DNA of 6,532 nt from Parvibaculum sp964560165. GTDB taxonomy: Bacteria; Pseudomonadota; Alphaproteobacteria; Parvibaculales; Parvibaculaceae. This document shows, piece after piece, positions 5,332 to 6,532 of this stretch (position 1 is its first letter; the number at the start of each line of letters is the position of its first letter). The position numbers and the translations under genes were made by a program. Where the stretch lies: assembly GCA_964560165.1 (NCBI GenBank), contig CAZLLB010000190.1, forward strand, positions 1 to 6,532. Direction: 5' to 3'. The notes under the pieces were generated by a model. It was not told where the DNA came from. It did no database searches and saw only the letters and a list, made by a program, of their open reading frames with translations.

Positions 5332-6186
5332 ATGACGAAGAAGCTGTCGGTTATCCAATCCGCGAGGGAAGTTTTCTCCGGGGTCACGCGTCATTACTTC
5401 GATCTTCTGCGATCCGCGCCGCTCGCCTCGCTCGCCTATCTGCTTGGCGCTGCGGTGATCGGCTATATCACCGACACGCCGTCCGATTTGCCGCGAAAGG
5501 ACGCCAATGGCGCGATGGTGGAGGCGCTTGTTCAACAGTGGCCTTTGGCCATGGCGGCGGGCCTCCTTGCTGCGGCAGGCTTCGTCGCGGCTGCCGTGCG
5601 CTGGCATCGTTTCGTCTTGCTCGGTGAGCGCGGTGGTCCGCTCTGGGGGCGCTTTGAGGCGCGATATCTATGGACGGGATTAAAACTGGTTTTATGTGGG
5701 ATCCTTTTGGCTGTTGCCGGGGGGCTGCTCCTCTTCCTTGTTTCTTTTAGTGGAGAGGCGGCTGGTGGACTTGCGAGCGGCCGGGTCGGAAAGATCCTTT
5801 TTGCCTGCATTATAGTTGCGATCTATTTCGGCTTCACCGTCTGGCTCATCCGCGTATCCATCGCTTTCCCCGATGCCGCATTGGGGGAGGGTGGTTCGAT
5901 CGGCGCTGCATTTCGCCGTACGGCCGGAAATGGCTGGCATCTGTTGGGATACAGTTTGATTATTCAGATTCCGTTGAGCATCGGCGTTGGTCTTGTGCAG
6001 ATGGCTCTTGTGGGCGCGCTTGCCGCCTTGTTGGGCGCATCGGCAAAGCTTGTCGTCACCGTACTGATGCTACCCATCAGCCTCTATGTCGCGATGATCG
6101 GCATTACCATGCTCTCCGTCGCCTATCGTGAACTCGTCGGCCTGCCGCAGGCCGAACCCGCAGCCGAGGCGGCGTTCCCCGGCTGA
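5332..6186 (+). CDS. Polytopic inner-membrane protein of unknown function (second of a paralogous pair)
   Basis: This 284-residue membrane protein has about six helices (roughly 28-47, 70-90, 114-138, 152-176, 203-233, 238-264). It is a divergent paralogue of the preceding gene: WHRFVLLG (91-98), EARYL (109-113), RTAGNGW (196-202) and LSVAYRELVG (261-270) match in order and placement. The periplasmic or cytoplasmic loop after helix 1 is longer here (about 48-68), and the C-terminus is alanine-rich (AEPAAEAAFPG). Function is unknown. GGGGGAG (5323-5329) precedes the ATG closely, which is tight spacing, but the next in-frame ATG (residue 62) would remove a whole helix. A central stretch (about 5680-5760) uses TTA, TGT, AGT and other codons that are rare in its neighbours, suggesting weaker selection or a more diverged segment. 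It probably belongs to the TPR and membrane-protein transcription unit. Confidence 0.84.
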   Translation: MTKKLSVIQSAREVFSGVTRHYFDLLRSAPLASLAYLLGAAVIGYITDTPSDLPRKDANGAMVEALVQQWPLAMAAGLLAAAGFVAAAVRWHRFVLLGERGGPLWGRFEARYLWTGLKLVLCGILLAVAGGLLLFLVSFSGEAAGGLASGRVGKILFACIIVAIYFGFTVWLIRVSIAFPDAALGEGGSIGAAFRRTAGNGWHLLGYSLIIQIPLSIGVGLVQMALVGALAALLGASAKLVVTVLMLPISLYVAMIGITMLSVAYRELVGLPQAEPAAEAAFPG

Positions 6187-6215
6187 TTGCGCTGGAGCCC
6201 CGCCTCCGCTAAGGT
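6187..6215 (+). promoter_or_regulatory. Candidate promoter at the head of the panB leader
   Basis: TTGCGC (6187-6192) and TAAGGT (6210-6215) are 17 bp apart, directly after the upstream stop codon. Transcription would begin at about 6222, ahead of all four stem-loops of the leader. The -35 matches consensus at 4 of 6 positions and the -10 at 3 of 6. I saw no better promoter between the hairpins and panB, but none of these is strong. Confidence 0.27.
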
Positions 6216-6235
6216 CGCCTCATAAGGATCAGGGA

Positions 6236-6253
6236 AGGTGCCGGGAGGCACCT
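6236..6253 (+). other. Perfect stem-loop in the panB leader, upstream of the terminator-like hairpin
   Basis: AGGTGCC (6236-6242) pairs with GGCACCT (6247-6253) over a GGGA loop, a stable 7-bp stem with a GNRA-type tetraloop. It abuts the next hairpin with no spacer. Its right arm, GGCACC, could instead pair with a second GGTGCC at 6330-6335 just before the panB ribosome site. Confidence 0.55.
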
Positions 6254-6278
6254 AAGGGCTTGTCCGGTAAGCCCTTTT
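6254..6278 (+). terminator. Intrinsic-terminator-like hairpin between the membrane-protein gene and panB
   Basis: AAGGGCTT (6254-6261) pairs perfectly with AAGCCCTT (6269-6276) over the 7-nt loop GTCCGGT, and the 3' side ends in a run of four T (6275-6278) before CG. It is the best terminator shape in the window, 67 bp after the stop of the second membrane gene. The T run is short. If the promoter near 6187 drives panB, the same hairpin would act as an attenuator instead. Confidence 0.55.
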
Positions 6279-6282
6279 CGTC

Positions 6283-6334
6283 GTGGCGTCCGGCCACTGC
6301 CGCCAATCCCCGCGCATCCCCATGTAAGGGGTGC
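6283..6334 (+). other. Two further stem-loops in the panB leader
   Basis: GTGGC (6283-6287) pairs with GCCAC (6293-6297) over GTCCG. GCA-t-CCCC (6314-6321) pairs with GGGG-TGC (6328-6334) over ATGTAA, with one bulged T. The second ends 11 nt before the panB ribosome site (AAGGA, 6346-6350). I do not recognise a known riboswitch class in the leader; there is no B12 box. Confidence 0.35.
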
Positions 6335-6357
6335 CGCTCACGAGTAAGGATGATCCC

Positions 6358-6532
6358 ATGTCCGTCCAGTCCAAGATCAAGCGCATCACTGTGCCCGATA
6401 TCCGCGCCCGCAAGGGTGGCGAACCGGTCGTCTGCCTGACCTCTTATCATGCCCACACGGCCCGCTTTATCGACCCCTATGTCGATGTGATCCTCGTCGG
6501 CGACTCGCTCGGCATGGTCATGTACGGCATGG
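6358..6532 (+). CDS. panB: 3-methyl-2-oxobutanoate hydroxymethyltransferase, 5' part (cut by window edge)
   Basis: PanB (ketopantoate hydroxymethyltransferase) adds a hydroxymethyl group from 5,10-methylenetetrahydrofolate to 2-oxoisovalerate, giving ketopantoate, the first committed step of pantothenate and coenzyme A synthesis in the cytoplasm. Only the first 58 residues are present of about 270 expected. They are diagnostic: ITVPDIRARKGGEPVVCLTSYHA in two overlapping parts (strand 1 and the start of the barrel, about 10-32), then VDVILVGDSLGMVMYG (42-57). Asp49 in VGDSLGM corresponds to the magnesium-binding Asp45 of the E. coli enzyme. The start is fixed by AAGGA (6346-6350), 7 nt before the ATG. 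panC often follows panB and may lie just beyond the window. A structured leader precedes it. Confidence 0.96.
   Translation, partial: MSVQSKIKRITVPDIRARKGGEPVVCLTSYHAHTARFIDPYVDVILVGDSLGMVMYGM

Noticed and set aside
4882..5607. Minus-strand open frame across both membrane genes
   Set aside because: Its composition (many Arg, Asp, Gly, His, Gln) is the typical antisense shadow of hydrophobic membrane codons.
6187..6357. Cobalamin riboswitch in front of panB (GCCACTG resembles part of that class)
   Set aside because: There is no B12 box and no conserved core of the class, and pantothenate genes are not its usual targets.
1..6532. CRISPR array, insertion sequence, tRNA, toxin-antitoxin or phage-defence cassette
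   Set aside because: I saw no regularly spaced repeats, transposase motifs, cloverleaf sequence, or defence-type domains on either strand.

Overview
This is a GC-rich window (by eye roughly 60%) with the codon use, gene families and promoter style of an alphaproteobacterium, most likely in or near the Hyphomicrobiales. A Parvibaculum-like host is a guess from the style of the proteins, not something proved here. Nothing points to a phage, plasmid, transposon, CRISPR array, tRNA or rRNA. It looks like ordinary chromosome with eight genes, of which the first and last are cut by the window edges.

Layout. A 5'-truncated LysR-type regulator (1-815, +) runs tail to tail into a DUF4336 protein with a metallo-beta-lactamase-like fold (870-1562, -). 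That gene diverges across a 130-bp gap from a class I SAM-dependent methyltransferase of the LCM/TIGR00027 type (1693-2562, +). The methyltransferase converges, with only 13 bp between stop codons, on a methylated-DNA-protein cysteine methyltransferase (2576-3154, -). The repair gene diverges from a small ArsR-family regulator (3260-3598, +). A 288-bp stretch without a convincing gene follows, containing three hairpins in a row.

The second half reads in one direction. A secreted or periplasmic TPR protein (3887-4459) overlaps by ATGA a six-helix membrane protein (4456-5265). After 66 bp comes a second membrane protein (5332-6186), a clear divergent paralogue of the first. A 171-bp leader with four stem-loops then precedes the start of panB (6358 to the end), the first committed enzyme of pantothenate synthesis.

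How the genes fit together. The TPR gene and first membrane gene are translationally coupled and probably act together at the inner membrane; the second membrane protein probably joins them. Their function is unknown. The left half is a set of singly transcribed regulators and enzymes with no evident shared pathway. I did not find a convincing new defence or mobile system. The best leads are the structured panB leader with its alternative pairing, the TPR plus paralogous membrane-protein set, and an apparent 7-bp duplication that leaves an out-of-frame decoy start at the TPR gene.
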